NCBI RefSeq assembly: GCF_001189295.1
Contig: NZ_CP012159.1
Span: 10,559,856 to 10,623,855, forward strand
DNA from: Chondromyces crocatus
GTDB taxonomy: Bacteria; Myxococcota_A; Polyangia; Polyangiales; Polyangiaceae
Direction of reading: 5' to 3'
DNA: 64,000 bases
Shown here: positions 47,784-61,996 of the stretch, one piece after another
Position numbering within the stretch: position 1 is the first letter of the stretch
Layout: the number at the start of each line of letters is the position of its first letter
The notes under the pieces: generated by a model
Told to the model about the DNA's origin: nothing
What the model saw: only the letters and a program-made list of their open reading frames with translations
Databases searched by the model: none
Position numbers and translations under genes: made by a program

Positions 47784-48929
47784 ATGAGCGAGCCTGCCCT
47801 GTTTCAGCCTCTCACCCTGCGCGGTCTCACGTTGAAGAACCGCGTGGTGGTGTCGCCCATGTGCCAGTACTCCGCGGTCGATGGCGTCGCCAACGACTGG
47901 CACTTCGTGCATCTCGGCCGGTTCGCCATCGGGGGCGCCGGGACGGTGTTCGTCGAGGCGACGGGGGTCGAGGCGCGCGGGCGCATCTCCCACGGGGACA
48001 TGGGGCTCTACAACGACGAGCAGCAGGCGGCGCTGGCGCGCATCGCGGCGTTCGTGAAGTCGCAGGGTGCAGTGCCGGCCATCCAGCTCGCGCACGCAGG
48101 GCGCAAGGCGAGCACCCACCGGCCCTGGCAGGGGGGCGCGTCGATCACGCCGGAGAATGCGCTGCCGGGGGAGCCGCCGTGGACCACGGTCGCGCCGAGC
48201 GCGCTTCCCTTCGACGAGGGGTGGCACACGCCGCACGCGCTCACGCTGGAGGAGATCGCGGAGCTGAAGGAGGCGTGGGCGAGCTCGACGCGCCGAGCAC
48301 TGGCGGCGGGGTTCGAGATCGTCGAGGTCCACGCGGCGCATGGCTACTTGCTGACGGAATTCCTGTCGCCGATCTCGAACCAGCGGACGGATGCGTACGG
48401 CGGGGATCTGGCGGGGCGGATGCGCTTGCTGCTGGAGGTGGTGGAGGTGGTGCGCGCCGTGTGGCCGGAGGACCGGCCGGTGTTCGTGCGGATCTCGGCG
48501 GTGGACGGGACGGAGGGGGGCTGGTCGCTGGAAGACAGCCTGGTGCTGGCGCGGGAGCTGAAGGCGCGCGGGGTGGATGTCGTCGATTGCTCGTCGGGTG
48601 GGCTCAGCCCGTCGATGGCGACGCTGAACCGGCCGGCGCCGGGGTATCAGGTGCCGTACGCCGAGGCGCTGCGGAAGGAGGTGAAGCTCGCGACGATGGC
48701 CGTGGGGTTGATCCTCGATGCAGCGCAGGCCGAGGCGATCTTGCAGTCGGGGCAGGCGGATCTGGTGGCGCTGGGGCGGGCGTTGCTGGTCGACCCGAAC
48801 TGGACGCAGACCGCGAAGGCAGCGCTCGCGCCCGAGCAGGCGGGTGATGCGACGTGGCCGCCCGCGGTGGGCTACGCGGTGAAGCGGCTGTACGACCTGC
48901 GGAAGAGGGCGCAGGGGGAGAAGAAGTAG
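47784..48929 (+). CDS. NADH:flavin oxidoreductase, old yellow enzyme family (YqjM-like)
   Basis: A 381-residue FMN enzyme reducing activated C=C bonds at NAD(P)H expense. SPMCQYSA at 25-32 with the Cys27 that tunes flavin in the YqjM class, LAHAGRKAS, HAAHGYLLTEFLSPISNQRTDAYGG, and the C-terminal LGRALLVDP flavin phosphate region. Xenobiotic reduction or a specific biosynthetic step are both possible. The ATG at 47784 follows aaggag by seven bases. Convergent with the TonB-family gene, with a hairpin between. Confidence 0.9.
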   Translation: MSEPALFQPLTLRGLTLKNRVVVSPMCQYSAVDGVANDWHFVHLGRFAIGGAGTVFVEATGVEARGRISHGDMGLYNDEQQAALARIAAFVKSQGAVPAIQLAHAGRKASTHRPWQGGASITPENALPGEPPWTTVAPSALPFDEGWHTPHALTLEEIAELKEAWASSTRRALAAGFEIVEVHAAHGYLLTEFLSPISNQRTDAYGGDLAGRMRLLLEVVEVVRAVWPEDRPVFVRISAVDGTEGGWSLEDSLVLARELKARGVDVVDCSSGGLSPSMATLNRPAPGYQVPYAEALRKEVKLATMAVGLILDAAQAEAILQSGQADLVALGRALLVDPNWTQTAKAALAPEQAGDATWPPAVGYAVKRLYDLRKRAQGEKK

Positions 48930-48947
48930 GGACCGGAGGCAACAGGG

Positions 48948-48985
48948 CGCGGCTTTCCGGCAAGCCCATCGGAGTGGGCGCCGCG
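48948..48985. terminator. Hairpin between convergent oxidoreductase and TonB-family genes
   Basis: cgcggc (48948-48953) pairs with gccgcg (48980-48985), and inside it gccca pairs with tgggc (48964-48968 with 48975-48979), leaving a bulge on one side. It is suitably placed to stop both transcripts. Confidence 0.35.
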
Positions 48986-49038
48986 TTGAGGACTCCGAGG
49001 GGCACCGCTCACGACACGCTCGGACCAGGAGGCGCTGC

Positions 49039-49815
49039 TCACTCGAGCTTGAAGCGGAACGAGAAGGTGTACCGCACGGTCACCGGCTCTCCGGCGAAGG
49101 TGCTGGGCTTGTAGCGGTGCGTGGCGATCGCGCGGAGGACGGCGTCTTCGAGGTGCGGCAAGCCCTTGAGGATGCGGCAGTTGCGGGCGGCGCCGTCGAC
49201 GGTGACCACGCACTGCACGAGGACCATGCCCTCGACGCGGGCGGCGCGGGCTTCGCGGGTGTAGGTGGGGGGGACGCCGGAGAGCAGGACGGGGCGGGTC
49301 ATTCCCTGGCCGAAGGGGCGCTCCTGGGTGGCCGGGGGTGGTGGCGGCGGGGGTGCAGGTCGCGCAGGAGGGGCGGTGCCGGTGCCGCCGATGACGCCGC
49401 CGATGTGGCCGCCGATGGTGCCGCCCGGGGTGCCACCCGGGATGCCGCCGGGCTGGCCACCGGGCTCGGGGTAGGTGTCGTCGTCCGCGCTGTCCGAGGG
49501 CGGTGGGGTCTCGGGAGGCGTGGGCTGGGGTCGCTCCGGAGGGAGGGTCACGCGGTCGGGACGAACGGCCGGGCGGGGTCGCTTCGTGGGCTGGGTCGTC
49601 TTCGCGATGCCGCCGGCTGGAGGCGGCGGAGGCGGCGGGGGTGGAGGCATGACCAGGGTGACCTGCGGGGCCTCGGGCGGCGCGGTGGTCTCGGCGTGGT
49701 GAGAGAGCAGGAAAACGAGGGCGAAGGCGGCACCGTGGGCAGCGAGGGCGATGAGGGTGCCCGTGCCGAGGCGACCTTGCGGGACGGCGGAGCGGTTCAG
49801 GACGGCATCGAACAT
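49039..49815 (-). CDS. TonB-family energy-transducer-like protein
   Basis: A 258-residue inner-membrane protein: cytoplasmic N-terminus, one membrane helix at about 18-39, a proline run (PPPPPPPPPP) and Gly-repeat spacer (GGIPGGTPGG) that could span the periplasm, and a C-terminal TonB domain beginning near 175 (YTREARAARVEGMVLVQC) and ending in YTFSFRFKLE. Two cysteines flank the central turn (QCVVTVDGAARNC), a feature shared with the neighbour at 49904. The partner receptor and ExbBD are not in the window. ggagagg precedes the ATG by eight bases. Confidence 0.85.
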   Translation of the reverse strand: MFDAVLNRSAVPQGRLGTGTLIALAAHGAAFALVFLLSHHAETTAPPEAPQVTLVMPPPPPPPPPPAGGIAKTTQPTKRPRPAVRPDRVTLPPERPQPTPPETPPPSDSADDDTYPEPGGQPGGIPGGTPGGTIGGHIGGVIGGTGTAPPARPAPPPPPPPATQERPFGQGMTRPVLLSGVPPTYTREARAARVEGMVLVQCVVTVDGAARNCRILKGLPHLEDAVLRAIATHRYKPSTFAGEPVTVRYTFSFRFKLE

Positions 49816-49903
49816 GGGCGTGGCCTCTCCTTCACGGTCCGAGGGCGGACCGCGTCCTTGCCGCGCGCGATGGGCGCGCGGGGTCATGGGTGTGCGAGCG
49901 TGA

Positions 49904-50731
49904 TCAGCGCGGCAGGGTGAGCCGCACGGTGAAGATCTGTTCGACGGCGATGGGGCGGCCGTTGCGGGTGGCGGGCGTGAAGCGCCAGGTGGCGAGGGTG
50001 TCGAGCACGGCCTGGTCCATGAAAGGGAGCGATTGCTGCACCACGCAGCCGGTCAAGGTGCCCTGCTCGGTGATGAGGCAGCTCACCACGACGAGGCCTT
50101 CGACGCGGGCGGCGCGGGCTTCCGGGGTGTACTCGGGGTCGCGGCCGGAGAGGAGCACGGGGGGCGCGTCCTGAGTGCGCGGCGCGACCGTGCTCGCGGT
50201 GCGGAGGTCGACTTCGACGGGCGCGGAGCGCGAGGTCATCGGGCGCAGGCCGGGGACGAGCAGCGCCATCATGGCCGCAGCGGCGAGGAGGACGGAGGTC
50301 ACCTGGACGAGGCCGCGGGCGCGCGAGGGGCGCGGCTCGGCGTGGAGGACGCCGCTGAAGAGAGGGATGGCGGCGGGGGAGGCGGTGCTCCGGGGGGGCG
50401 GAAGCGCGGGGCGTGTCGTGGTCCCGGAGGCGTGCAAGGGCGAGCCGGGAAGCACGGGGCTTCGTGCGGGGCGATGCGCCGGGTCGGAGGGTGTCGGGTG
50501 CGCCGAGGTGGCCTGCTTCGAGGCGGCCTGCTCCGAGGCGGCCTGCTCCGAGAGGGTTCGCTCCGAGATGGCTTGCGCGGAGGTCGAAGAGGGGGCGACG
50601 TCGGCGAGGCCGAGGGCGGCGAGGGCGCGCGCGCGGGCGTCGGCAGGCGGCTGGTCGGCGCGGGCGGCGCGGAACAGCGCGGCTTCGAGCGAGGTGTCGT
50701 CTTGCTCGGACCAGCGTCGGGGCGCGCTCAT
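49904..50731 (-). CDS. TonB-domain protein with cytosolic N-terminal extension (possible anti-sigma role)
   Basis: A 275-residue protein whose first ~140 residues are cytosolic and Ala/Ser-rich, with an SEQAASEQAASKQA repeat; then one membrane helix (about 141-160, VQVTSVLLAAAAMMALLVPG) and a periplasmic TonB-like domain (YTPEARAARVEGLVVVSC to IFTVRLTLPR). Its start overlaps the ECF sigma gene stop (ATGA), the position normally taken by an anti-sigma factor. A cytosolic segment joined through one helix to a periplasmic sensor would suit that role, but no zinc-binding anti-sigma motif is present. Confidence 0.75.
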   Translation of the reverse strand: MSAPRRWSEQDDTSLEAALFRAARADQPPADARARALAALGLADVAPSSTSAQAISERTLSEQAASEQAASKQATSAHPTPSDPAHRPARSPVLPGSPLHASGTTTRPALPPPRSTASPAAIPLFSGVLHAEPRPSRARGLVQVTSVLLAAAAMMALLVPGLRPMTSRSAPVEVDLRTASTVAPRTQDAPPVLLSGRDPEYTPEARAARVEGLVVVSCLITEQGTLTGCVVQQSLPFMDQAVLDTLATWRFTPATRNGRPIAVEQIFTVRLTLPR

Positions 50732-51381
50732 GAGCGACCTCCAGGGGTGCGGGCAGCATGGCGAGCCGCGGCGCGCGCGAAGGCTTCGCGGGCCCGGCGG
50801 AGGCGGGAGGCGACGGTGCCCATGGGGACCTTGAGGACGACGGCGATCTCCTGGGTGGAGAGTTCTTCCAGCTCGAAGAGGACGAGCACGGTGCGGAGGT
50901 CGTCGGGGAGTGTGGCGAGGAGTTCGTCGAGGAGGGCGAGGTTGCGTTTCTGCTCGACGATCTCGTCGGGGCGAGGGGCGGGATCCATCTGGAGGGGGAG
51001 GTCGTGGTCCTCGCTCTCGGGGACCTCGCGGCGCCTGCGTCGGGCGCGGGCGGCGTGCGCAGCGATGTGGACGGCGGAGCGGAGGAGGAAGGCGCGTTCA
51101 CTGCCCTCCTGGATGGTGTCGAGGCGGCGCGAGGCGACCAGGAAGACTTGCTGGGTGCAGTCGTCGAGATCGGTGGGTGGGGTGCCGAGGCGGCGGAGGG
51201 CGCGCCACACGGTGTCGAAGTGGGCGTCGACCATGGCGCGGAGTCGCGCGGCGGCGAGGGCCGGGGCAATCCAGGCGCCGTCGGTCTCGGGCGCCGGGTC
51301 GACGGCGGCGCAGACGCGCTCGTCGGGGTCATCCATGAGGGCGAGGGCGAACTCTGCCCTGGGGAGCGGGAGCACGCTCAT
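50728..51381 (-). CDS. ECF-type RNA polymerase sigma factor
   Basis: A 217-residue sigma-70-family factor. Region 2 spans about 45-115 (FDTVWRALRRLG, DLDDCTQQVFLVASRRL), then a linker, and region 4 at about 150-205 with LPDDLRTVLVLFELEELSTQEIAVVLKVPMGTV (helix-turn-helix) and SRLRRAREAF. It is translationally coupled to the TonB-domain gene, so the pair probably forms a cell-surface signalling unit. Its own ATG overlaps the stop of a tiny reading frame upstream (51378-51479). Confidence 0.88.
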   Translation of the reverse strand: MSVLPLPRAEFALALMDDPDERVCAAVDPAPETDGAWIAPALAAARLRAMVDAHFDTVWRALRRLGTPPTDLDDCTQQVFLVASRRLDTIQEGSERAFLLRSAVHIAAHAARARRRRREVPESEDHDLPLQMDPAPRPDEIVEQKRNLALLDELLATLPDDLRTVLVLFELEELSTQEIAVVLKVPMGTVASRLRRAREAFARAAARHAARTPGGRS

Positions 51382-51479
51382 GGGCTGGTGCTCCCGTCGT
51401 CGGGGGCCTCGGCGTCGGCCAGGACGTGACGCTGGCCCGGGCGGGGGACGCGCAAGGTCTGGCCGATGTCGAGGTCCAC
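51378..51479 (-). CDS. Small reading frame or remnant coupled to the ECF sigma gene (LysM-like end)
   Basis: The frame ending in TGA at 51380-51378, overlapping the sigma ATG as ATGA, is open back to the CoA-transferase stop (about 51629). Its product reads like the C-terminal strand of a LysM domain (PLVDLDIGQTLRVP) and ends DDGSTSP. The only ordinary start is GTG at 51479, giving 33 residues; similarity-like sequence extends further upstream (ELCVPFDCPF, DQETRERELP) with no start. It is either a decayed gene whose coupling is retained or a gene with an unusual start. Confidence 0.4.
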   Translation of the reverse strand: MDLDIGQTLRVPRPGQRHVLADAEAPDDGSTSP

Positions 51480-51626
51480 GAGGGGTAATTCCCGCTCGCG
51501 GGTCTCTTGATCACGAAAAGTGAACGGGCAGTCGAAGGGGACGCAAAGTTCACGGGGTCGCTCGCCAGGCCGTCGGTCGGTGTCAGCCCCTGGAGGGGCG
51601 GGAGAGCGCTCCGGTCGGCGCGCAGG

Positions 51627-53141
51627 TCAGCCGGGGAAGGCGCGGCAAGCGGCGTCGTACTCGGCCCAGAAGCCGCCCCTGAAGGGCTGCGCGCCGGTCT
51701 CGGGGGGAGGCGCGTCGCCGGCGTAGCGGAGGTAGTCGCGGAGCAAGGGGCGGAAGTAGGGATGGGCGCAGGACTCGATGATGTCCTCGGCGCGGCGGTA
51801 GGGGCTGCGTATCTCGGTGTTCCGGGCGTAGCCCTGCTCGGTCACGATGCACTTGATGTCGTGCTCGGTGTGGTCGACGTGGCGGACCATGGGGAGGATG
51901 GTGCTGACGGTGCGGCCGTCCCGGAGCTTCCGGACCGAGGGGGTGTGCAGGAGGCTGAGGTAGGCGTTGCGCAGGAAGTCGCCGCTGCCGCCGAGGCCGT
52001 TGACGACGCGGCCGCCGTCGAGGTGCGTGGAGTTGGCGTGGCCGTAGATGTCCACCTCGATGGGGGTGTTCATGGCGATGACGAAGAGGCGGGTGATCAG
52101 CTCGGCGGAGTTCGAGAGCCACATGGGGCGGAGCACGAGGCGCTCGCGGGTGCGCTGGAAGAGGCGCGCGAGATCTTTCTGGCCGGCGGTGGAGAGGGAG
52201 ATGGCGGTGGAGGAGGCACACTCGAATTTCGCGTCGTCCTCCATGAAACGCATCATGCCGTCCTGGAAGACCTCGGTGAAGAAGCGGAGGCGCTCGAAGG
52301 GGGAGTCGTACAGTTCGCCGATGACGGCGTTGGCGATGTTGCCGACGCCGGACTGAAGGGGGGGGATGCGCTTGCCCCAGCCGAGTTCTTCGCGGCAGCG
52401 CGCGAGGTAAGCGACGACGTGGCGCGCGATCTGGCGCTCGGCCTCGGAGGTCTCTTTGAAGTCGACGGGGTAGTCGGGGACGTTGGACTCGACGACGGCG
52501 ACCACCTTCGAGCGGTCGATGGGGATGTAGGGGGTGCCGACGCGATCACCGACGTTGGTGATGGGGACGGGCCAGCCGACGTGGGGTGGGACGGGGGGGA
52601 GGACGATGTCGTGGAAGCCGGTGTAGTCGGGGGCGCTGGTGTTCACCTCGAGGACGATGCGCTGGGCCTTGGCGAGGCCCTCGGCGGAGACGCCGACGGA
52701 AGAGGTGAGGACGACGCTGCCGTCGGGTCGGATGCGCGAGACCTCGACGACGGCGACGTCGACGCCGCCATAGAGGCCGACCATGAGGTTGCGCGCGAAC
52801 TGCGAGAGGTGGATGTCGGCATAGTCCATCTTGCGCTCGTGGATGAGCTTCCGCGAGGCGCGCGAGGACATGTAGGGGCCGCGTTTGCGAAGAAAGGGAG
52901 CGAGGGGGGCTTCGACCTCTTCGGAGAGAGAGGCGCCGCTCAGGAGGGAGAGGTCGGCGCCGCGTCCTTCTGCAGCGAGGCGCGCGGCGAGCGCAGGCAG
53001 GAAGCGTTTGGGTTCGCCGGCCTTGGTGAACCCGCTGATGACGAGCGTGTTGCCCGGCTCGACGAAGCGCACGGCCTCCTCGACCGGCATGGCTTTGGCG
53101 AACAGCTCGGGACACTCGACACGATCGGCCAGGGATGACAT
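51627..53141 (-). CDS. Acetyl-CoA hydrolase/CoA-transferase family protein
   Basis: A 504-residue class I CoA-transferase of the succinate/propionate:acetate type (AarC, Cat1, SCACT). N-terminal GFTKAGEPKRF and SLLSGASLSEEVE, QSGVGNIANAVIGEL in the middle with the conserved loop, and the C-terminal GLGGSGDFLRNAYLS loop and IVTEQGYA. The length is normal. It would exchange CoA between acetate and a dicarboxylate or hydrolyse acetyl-CoA. It follows gltD on the same strand with a 79-base gap, so cotranscription is possible but not required. Confidence 0.88.
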   Translation of the reverse strand: MSSLADRVECPELFAKAMPVEEAVRFVEPGNTLVISGFTKAGEPKRFLPALAARLAAEGRGADLSLLSGASLSEEVEAPLAPFLRKRGPYMSSRASRKLIHERKMDYADIHLSQFARNLMVGLYGGVDVAVVEVSRIRPDGSVVLTSSVGVSAEGLAKAQRIVLEVNTSAPDYTGFHDIVLPPVPPHVGWPVPITNVGDRVGTPYIPIDRSKVVAVVESNVPDYPVDFKETSEAERQIARHVVAYLARCREELGWGKRIPPLQSGVGNIANAVIGELYDSPFERLRFFTEVFQDGMMRFMEDDAKFECASSTAISLSTAGQKDLARLFQRTRERLVLRPMWLSNSAELITRLFVIAMNTPIEVDIYGHANSTHLDGGRVVNGLGGSGDFLRNAYLSLLHTPSVRKLRDGRTVSTILPMVRHVDHTEHDIKCIVTEQGYARNTEIRSPYRRAEDIIESCAHPYFRPLLRDYLRYAGDAPPPETGAQPFRGGFWAEYDAACRAFPG

Positions 53142-53220
53142 GGGCGCGAGTATGGCACGGTTCGCCGTGTCGACTGCGTGAGGCGCAGGAGAGGCGAGCG
53201 AGCGTCAGAGGCGAGGGGTG

Positions 53221-54649
53221 TCAGGGGACGGCGAGGCGCAGGACGGCAGGGGAGCGCACGAGATGGGCGTGCACGGCCTCGGCAGCACGGCGTCCTTCGG
53301 CGATGGCCCACACGACGAGCGAGGCGCCGCGTGAGGCGTCGCCTGCGACGAAGACGCCGGGGACGCTGGTCGCGCCGTCGCGGGAGACGACATTGCCGCG
53401 CGGGTCGAGGGCGACGCCGAGGGTGTCGAGCAAGGGGGAGCGCTCGGGGCCGATGAAGCCCATCGCGAGGAGGACGAGCTCGCAGGGGATCTCGAAGGCG
53501 CTGCCGGGGATCTCCTCGATGCGGCCGCCTTCGAGGCGGATGCGCACGGCCTCGAGGGCGCGGACGTGGCCGTGGTCGTCGCCGAGGAGGCGCTTGGTGA
53601 GGACGGCGAAATCCCGCTCGCCGCCCTCTTCGTGCGAGGAGGAGGTGCGGAGGACGAGCGGCCACTCGGGCCAGGGGTTGTGAGGGAGCCGCTCGACGGG
53701 GGGACGGGGCATCAGCTCGATCTGGGTGACCTGCGCTGCGCCCTGGCGGTGGGAGGTGCCGAGGCAGTCGGCGCCGGTGTCGCCGCCCCCGAGGATGACG
53801 ACGCGCTTGCCGGTCGCGACGATGGCACCGGTGTCGGGGAGGTCGTCGCCGGCGACACGGCGGTTCTGCTGGGTGAGGAACGCCATGGCGCGGTGGACGC
53901 CGCCGAGTTCGCGGCCCGGGACGGGGAGTTCACGGGGCTGGAGGGCGCCGATGCAGAGGACTGCGGCGTCGAAGTCGCGCTGGAGGGCGTCGGCAGGGAG
54001 GTCGGTGCCGACGTCCACGCCCGTGCGGAAGACGACGCCTTCGCGCCGGAGCTGGTCGGTGCGGCGATCGAGGAGATTCTTCTCCAGCTTGAAGTCGGGG
54101 ATGCCGTAGCGGAGGAGGCCGCCGATGCGGTCGTCGCGCTCGAAGACGGTGACGTCGTAGCCCTTGCGCGCGAGCTGCTGGGCGGCGGCGAGGCCGGCGG
54201 GGCCGGAGCCGACGACGGCGACGCGGCGGCCGAGGCGCGCTGGCGCTGGCCGGGCGGCGAGGGGCAGCTCGGGGTCGAGGCGGGCAGCGATGGAGCGCTC
54301 GACCTCTTTGATGGTGACCGGGATGCCTTGCAGGTTGAGCACGCAGGAGGCCTCGCACGGGGCGGGGCAGACGCGGCCGGTGACCTCGGGGAAGTTGTTC
54401 GTGGCCTCCAGGGCGTGCACGGCGTCGTCCCAGCGGGCGCGGGTGACGTGGTCGTTCCACTCGGGGATGAGGTTCCCGAGGGGGCAGCCGCGGTGGCAGA
54501 AGGGGACGCCGCAGTCCATGCAGCGGGAGGCCTGGTCCCGCAGCGAAGCCTCGTCCGGCAAGGGGTCGAGTTCGCGGTAGTCGAGGAGGCGCTCGTCGAC
54601 GGGGCGAAGCGCTGTCTTGGCCCGCTGGATCTTCAGGAAGCCATGCGGA

Positions 54650-54657
<8 letters not shown>
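53221..54657 (-). CDS. gltD: Glutamate synthase (NADPH) small subunit
   Basis: A 478-residue beta subunit passing NADPH electrons through FAD and 4Fe-4S clusters to GltB. N-terminal cysteine motifs [17 protein letters not shown] and [12 protein letters not shown] loop [35 protein letters not shown] loop [12 protein letters not shown]-terminal [11 protein letters not shown]. The start overlaps the end of gltB by eight bases, ensuring balanced synthesis. Confidence 0.95.
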
Positions 54658-59257
<4,600 letters not shown>

Positions 59258-59669
59258 GGTGTTTCTCTGCTGTGGCTCGACGTTGACAGGGACCAAGGCG
59301 TCTCCAAATGACGCTCTGGACGCACAAGCGAAAGTAAACGCAGTAACGCGGCGCGTCGAGTGGATCCGGGGGTCTCCCGCCGTGAGACCGGAAGAGGTTG
59401 CACAGGCCGTTCGGACCGACGCGATCCGACCGTCGACATCGAGACTCGGCCGGGCTCACACGATCCCTGCCCCGGAGCGACACGCTCCCGGCTCCAGGTC
59501 TGGCCCATGAAACGATGGTGTTCAAGAGTCGCGCCACTGGAACGCGGTGGGCTTCCTGACCAGGGCGTCGCCCATGCCCGTTTCCGTGCCTCACGTTCGG
59601 GGGCTCTCACCCTGGAGGTGTGAATCCCGGGAACTCACGGTGGCCCGCGCTATCCTCCCGCGCTCGCTC
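59258..59669. other. Divergent intergenic region between gltB and dinB
   Basis: About 410 bases without a credible gene. It must hold promoters for both directions. No sigma-54 box, LexA box or hairpin could be recognised. Confidence 0.4.
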
Positions 59670-61004
59670 ATGGAAGCTGCGCGCGTGATCCTGCACGTCG
59701 ACATGGACGCCTTCTTCGCGTCGGTCGAGATGCGGGACGATCCACGCCTGCAGGGGCGGCCGGTGCTGGTGGGGGGAGCAGGGCGCCGGGGGGTGGTCGC
59801 GGCGGCCAGCTACGAGGCACGAAAATTCGGGTGCCGGTCCGCGCAGCCGATGGTCCATGCGCTGCGGCTGTGTCCGGAGGCGGTGGTGGTCGCGCCACGG
59901 CACGCGACGTACGTGGAGGTGTCACGCCAGGTCTTCGACATCTTCGAGCGGTTCTCACCGCTGGTGGAGGGTCTCTCGATCGACGAGGCGTTCCTCGATG
60001 TCTCGGGAAGCGAGCGGCTGCTGGGGACGCCGCGGCAGATCGCCGACGCGGTGCGCAAGGCGGTGCGTGAAGAGACCGCACTGACCTGCTCGGTGGGCAT
60101 CGCGAGCGTGAAGTTCCTGGCGAAGATCGCCAGCGGGATGAACAAGCCCGACGGTGTGACGGAGATTCCCGCCGGGAAGGAGCTGGAGTTCCTGACGCCA
60201 CTGCCCGTGGGGGCGCTGTGGGGCGCCGGTCCGAAGACCGAGGAGCGGCTGGCGCAGCGGGGGATCCGCACCGTTGGGGATCTGCGGCGGCTCGGCCCGT
60301 CGACGCTGACGTCGTGGTTCGGGGCCCAGGGGGCTCACCTGTACCGGCTGAGCGAGGGGATCGACGAGCGCGCGGTGATCCCCGACCGGGAGGCGAAGTC
60401 GATCAGCAACGAGGACACCTACGCGCACGACGTGGTCGGGGTGGAGGCGCTGAAGCGGTGCCTGCTCTCCCAGGCGACCCGGGTGGCCGACCGGCTGGTC
60501 GCCGAGGGGCTCCGGGCACGCTGTGTCCACCTGAAGATCCGCGATGGGCGCTTCGTGACGGAGACGCGCCAGTGCACGCTGCCCGAGGCGGTGGACGATC
60601 ACCGCGCCATCTACGGGGCGGCGTGCCGGCTGCTGGAGTCGGTGGAGACCGAGGGGCGCAGCTTCCGGCTGACCGGCGTGGGGGTGGCCGCTCTGGAGGA
60701 GGCGTCCGCTCCCGTGCAGCTCGGGCTCTTCGATGCCGTGGGAAGCCGTGGTCGAGCCCCCGGCGGCGCGGCGGCGGCTCCCCTGCGGAAGGACTCCCTC
60801 CAGGCCGTGCTGTCGGCCGTGCGGGAACGGTTCGGGCATCAGGCGCTGTTTCCAGGCGCTGCGGGGAGCGAACGACGGGGAGGCGCGACGGGTGCGATCA
60901 GCCACACACGGGGAGCGCCCCCCGCCGAACAGGCCGAAAACCCGGGTCCGGATGGGCCCAGGAAGCCCGGAAGGCGGGGAGACGGCGGCGAAGGACACCG
61001 GTGA
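59670..61004 (+). CDS. dinB: DNA polymerase IV (Y-family translesion polymerase)
   Basis: A 444-residue Y-family polymerase. Catalytic carboxylates in HVDMDAFFASVE and LSIDEAFLDVSG; ASYEARKFG finger motif; helix-hairpin-helix VGALWGAGPKTEERL; little-finger domain to about 345; then the clamp-binding peptide QLGLF followed by an unstructured Gly/Arg-rich tail of about 80 residues, longer than in most homologues. It inserts opposite damaged bases at low fidelity. The start at 59670 matches the family; earlier in-frame codons lack similarity. Confidence 0.94.
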   Translation: MEAARVILHVDMDAFFASVEMRDDPRLQGRPVLVGGAGRRGVVAAASYEARKFGCRSAQPMVHALRLCPEAVVVAPRHATYVEVSRQVFDIFERFSPLVEGLSIDEAFLDVSGSERLLGTPRQIADAVRKAVREETALTCSVGIASVKFLAKIASGMNKPDGVTEIPAGKELEFLTPLPVGALWGAGPKTEERLAQRGIRTVGDLRRLGPSTLTSWFGAQGAHLYRLSEGIDERAVIPDREAKSISNEDTYAHDVVGVEALKRCLLSQATRVADRLVAEGLRARCVHLKIRDGRFVTETRQCTLPEAVDDHRAIYGAACRLLESVETEGRSFRLTGVGVAALEEASAPVQLGLFDAVGSRGRAPGGAAAAPLRKDSLQAVLSAVRERFGHQALFPGAAGSERRGGATGAISHTRGAPPAEQAENPGPDGPRKPGRRGDGGEGHR

Positions 61005-61021
61005 GCGGTAGGCTTGGCAGC

Positions 61022-61996
61022 ATGGCTGGGTTGGTCATCGCCTGTACGGCGACATTCGGTGACGAGGCGGAGGGGCTGCTGACGGAGGGGGTCGCGCCGC
61101 ACACGCTGTCGCTGTCGCGGCAAAGGTCCGCGAGCAACCTCTCGGCAGCCGAGCGCGACGAGGCCGTGCTGAAGGCCGAGGTGGTGTTCGGTCAACCGAA
61201 CCCCGAGGACCTGCTGGCAGCGCCGCGCTTGCGCTGGGTCCACCTGAGCAGCGCCGGGTACACGCGCTACGAGACCCCGGAAGTGCGCGAGGCCTTCCAG
61301 AAGCGAGGCATCGCGCTGACCACCAGCAGCGGTGTCTACGACGAGCCCTGCGCGGAGCACGCCCTGGCCCTCGTCCTCGCGGCCTCGCGTCGTCTCCCCG
61401 AGTGCGTGCAGGAACAGCTCGGCGCGCGGGGATGGCCCTCCCGGGAGGTCCGGCGCCGGAGCGGCCTTCTCCGCGGCCGCAGCGTTCTGGTGCTCGGCTT
61501 CGGCGCCATCGGCCGCCGCCTCGCGGAGCTGCTGGCCCCCTTCGAGGTGGAGCTGACCATCTTCCGGGCCCATCCCCGCGGCGACGAGCCGGGGCGCGTC
61601 GTGGTGCGAGACGGCCTGGAGGAGGCATTCGCCGAGGCCGAGTTCGTGATCTCGACGTTGCCCGAGAACGAGACCACGCGGGCCCTGGTCTCGCGCCCGT
61701 TGATCGACCGGATGCAGCCTACCGCGTGGTTCATCAACGTCGGCCGAGGGACGACGGTGGATCAAGCCGCGCTGCATACTGCCCTCACGGCACGACGGCT
61801 GGGTGGGGCCTACCTCGACGTCACCGATCCCGAGCCTCTCCCGGCCGATCACCCGCTCTGGCAAGCACCTGGTTGCTGGATCACCCCCCACGCCGCAGGG
61901 GGTCAGCGTGAAGAGATGGTGGCGCTGGTGCAGCACTTCCTCGACAACCTGCGCCGCTTCGAGCGCGGAACCGCGCTCGTCGATCGGGTGATTTGA
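61022..61996 (+). CDS. D-2-hydroxyacid dehydrogenase (NAD-binding)
   Basis: A 324-residue 2-hydroxyacid dehydrogenase: catalytic N-terminal half with LRWVHLSSAGYTRY and SGVYDEPCAEHAL, nucleotide loop VLGFGAIGRRLAELL, NVGRGTTVDQ with the catalytic Arg region, and ITPHAAGG with the catalytic His near 290. It belongs to the branch resembling GhrA and related phosphoglycerate-dehydrogenase-like enzymes; substrate unknown. It begins 17 bases after dinB and may be cotranscribed with it. Confidence 0.87.
   Translation: MAGLVIACTATFGDEAEGLLTEGVAPHTLSLSRQRSASNLSAAERDEAVLKAEVVFGQPNPEDLLAAPRLRWVHLSSAGYTRYETPEVREAFQKRGIALTTSSGVYDEPCAEHALALVLAASRRLPECVQEQLGARGWPSREVRRRSGLLRGRSVLVLGFGAIGRRLAELLAPFEVELTIFRAHPRGDEPGRVVVRDGLEEAFAEAEFVISTLPENETTRALVSRPLIDRMQPTAWFINVGRGTTVDQAALHTALTARRLGGAYLDVTDPEPLPADHPLWQAPGCWITPHAAGGQREEMVALVQHFLDNLRRFERGTALVDRVI

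Noticed and set aside
51583-52221. An Arg/Pro-rich open frame overlapping the CoA-transferase end
   Set aside because: Same-strand shadow frame of the CoA-transferase, which is intact and carries the family's conserved loops.
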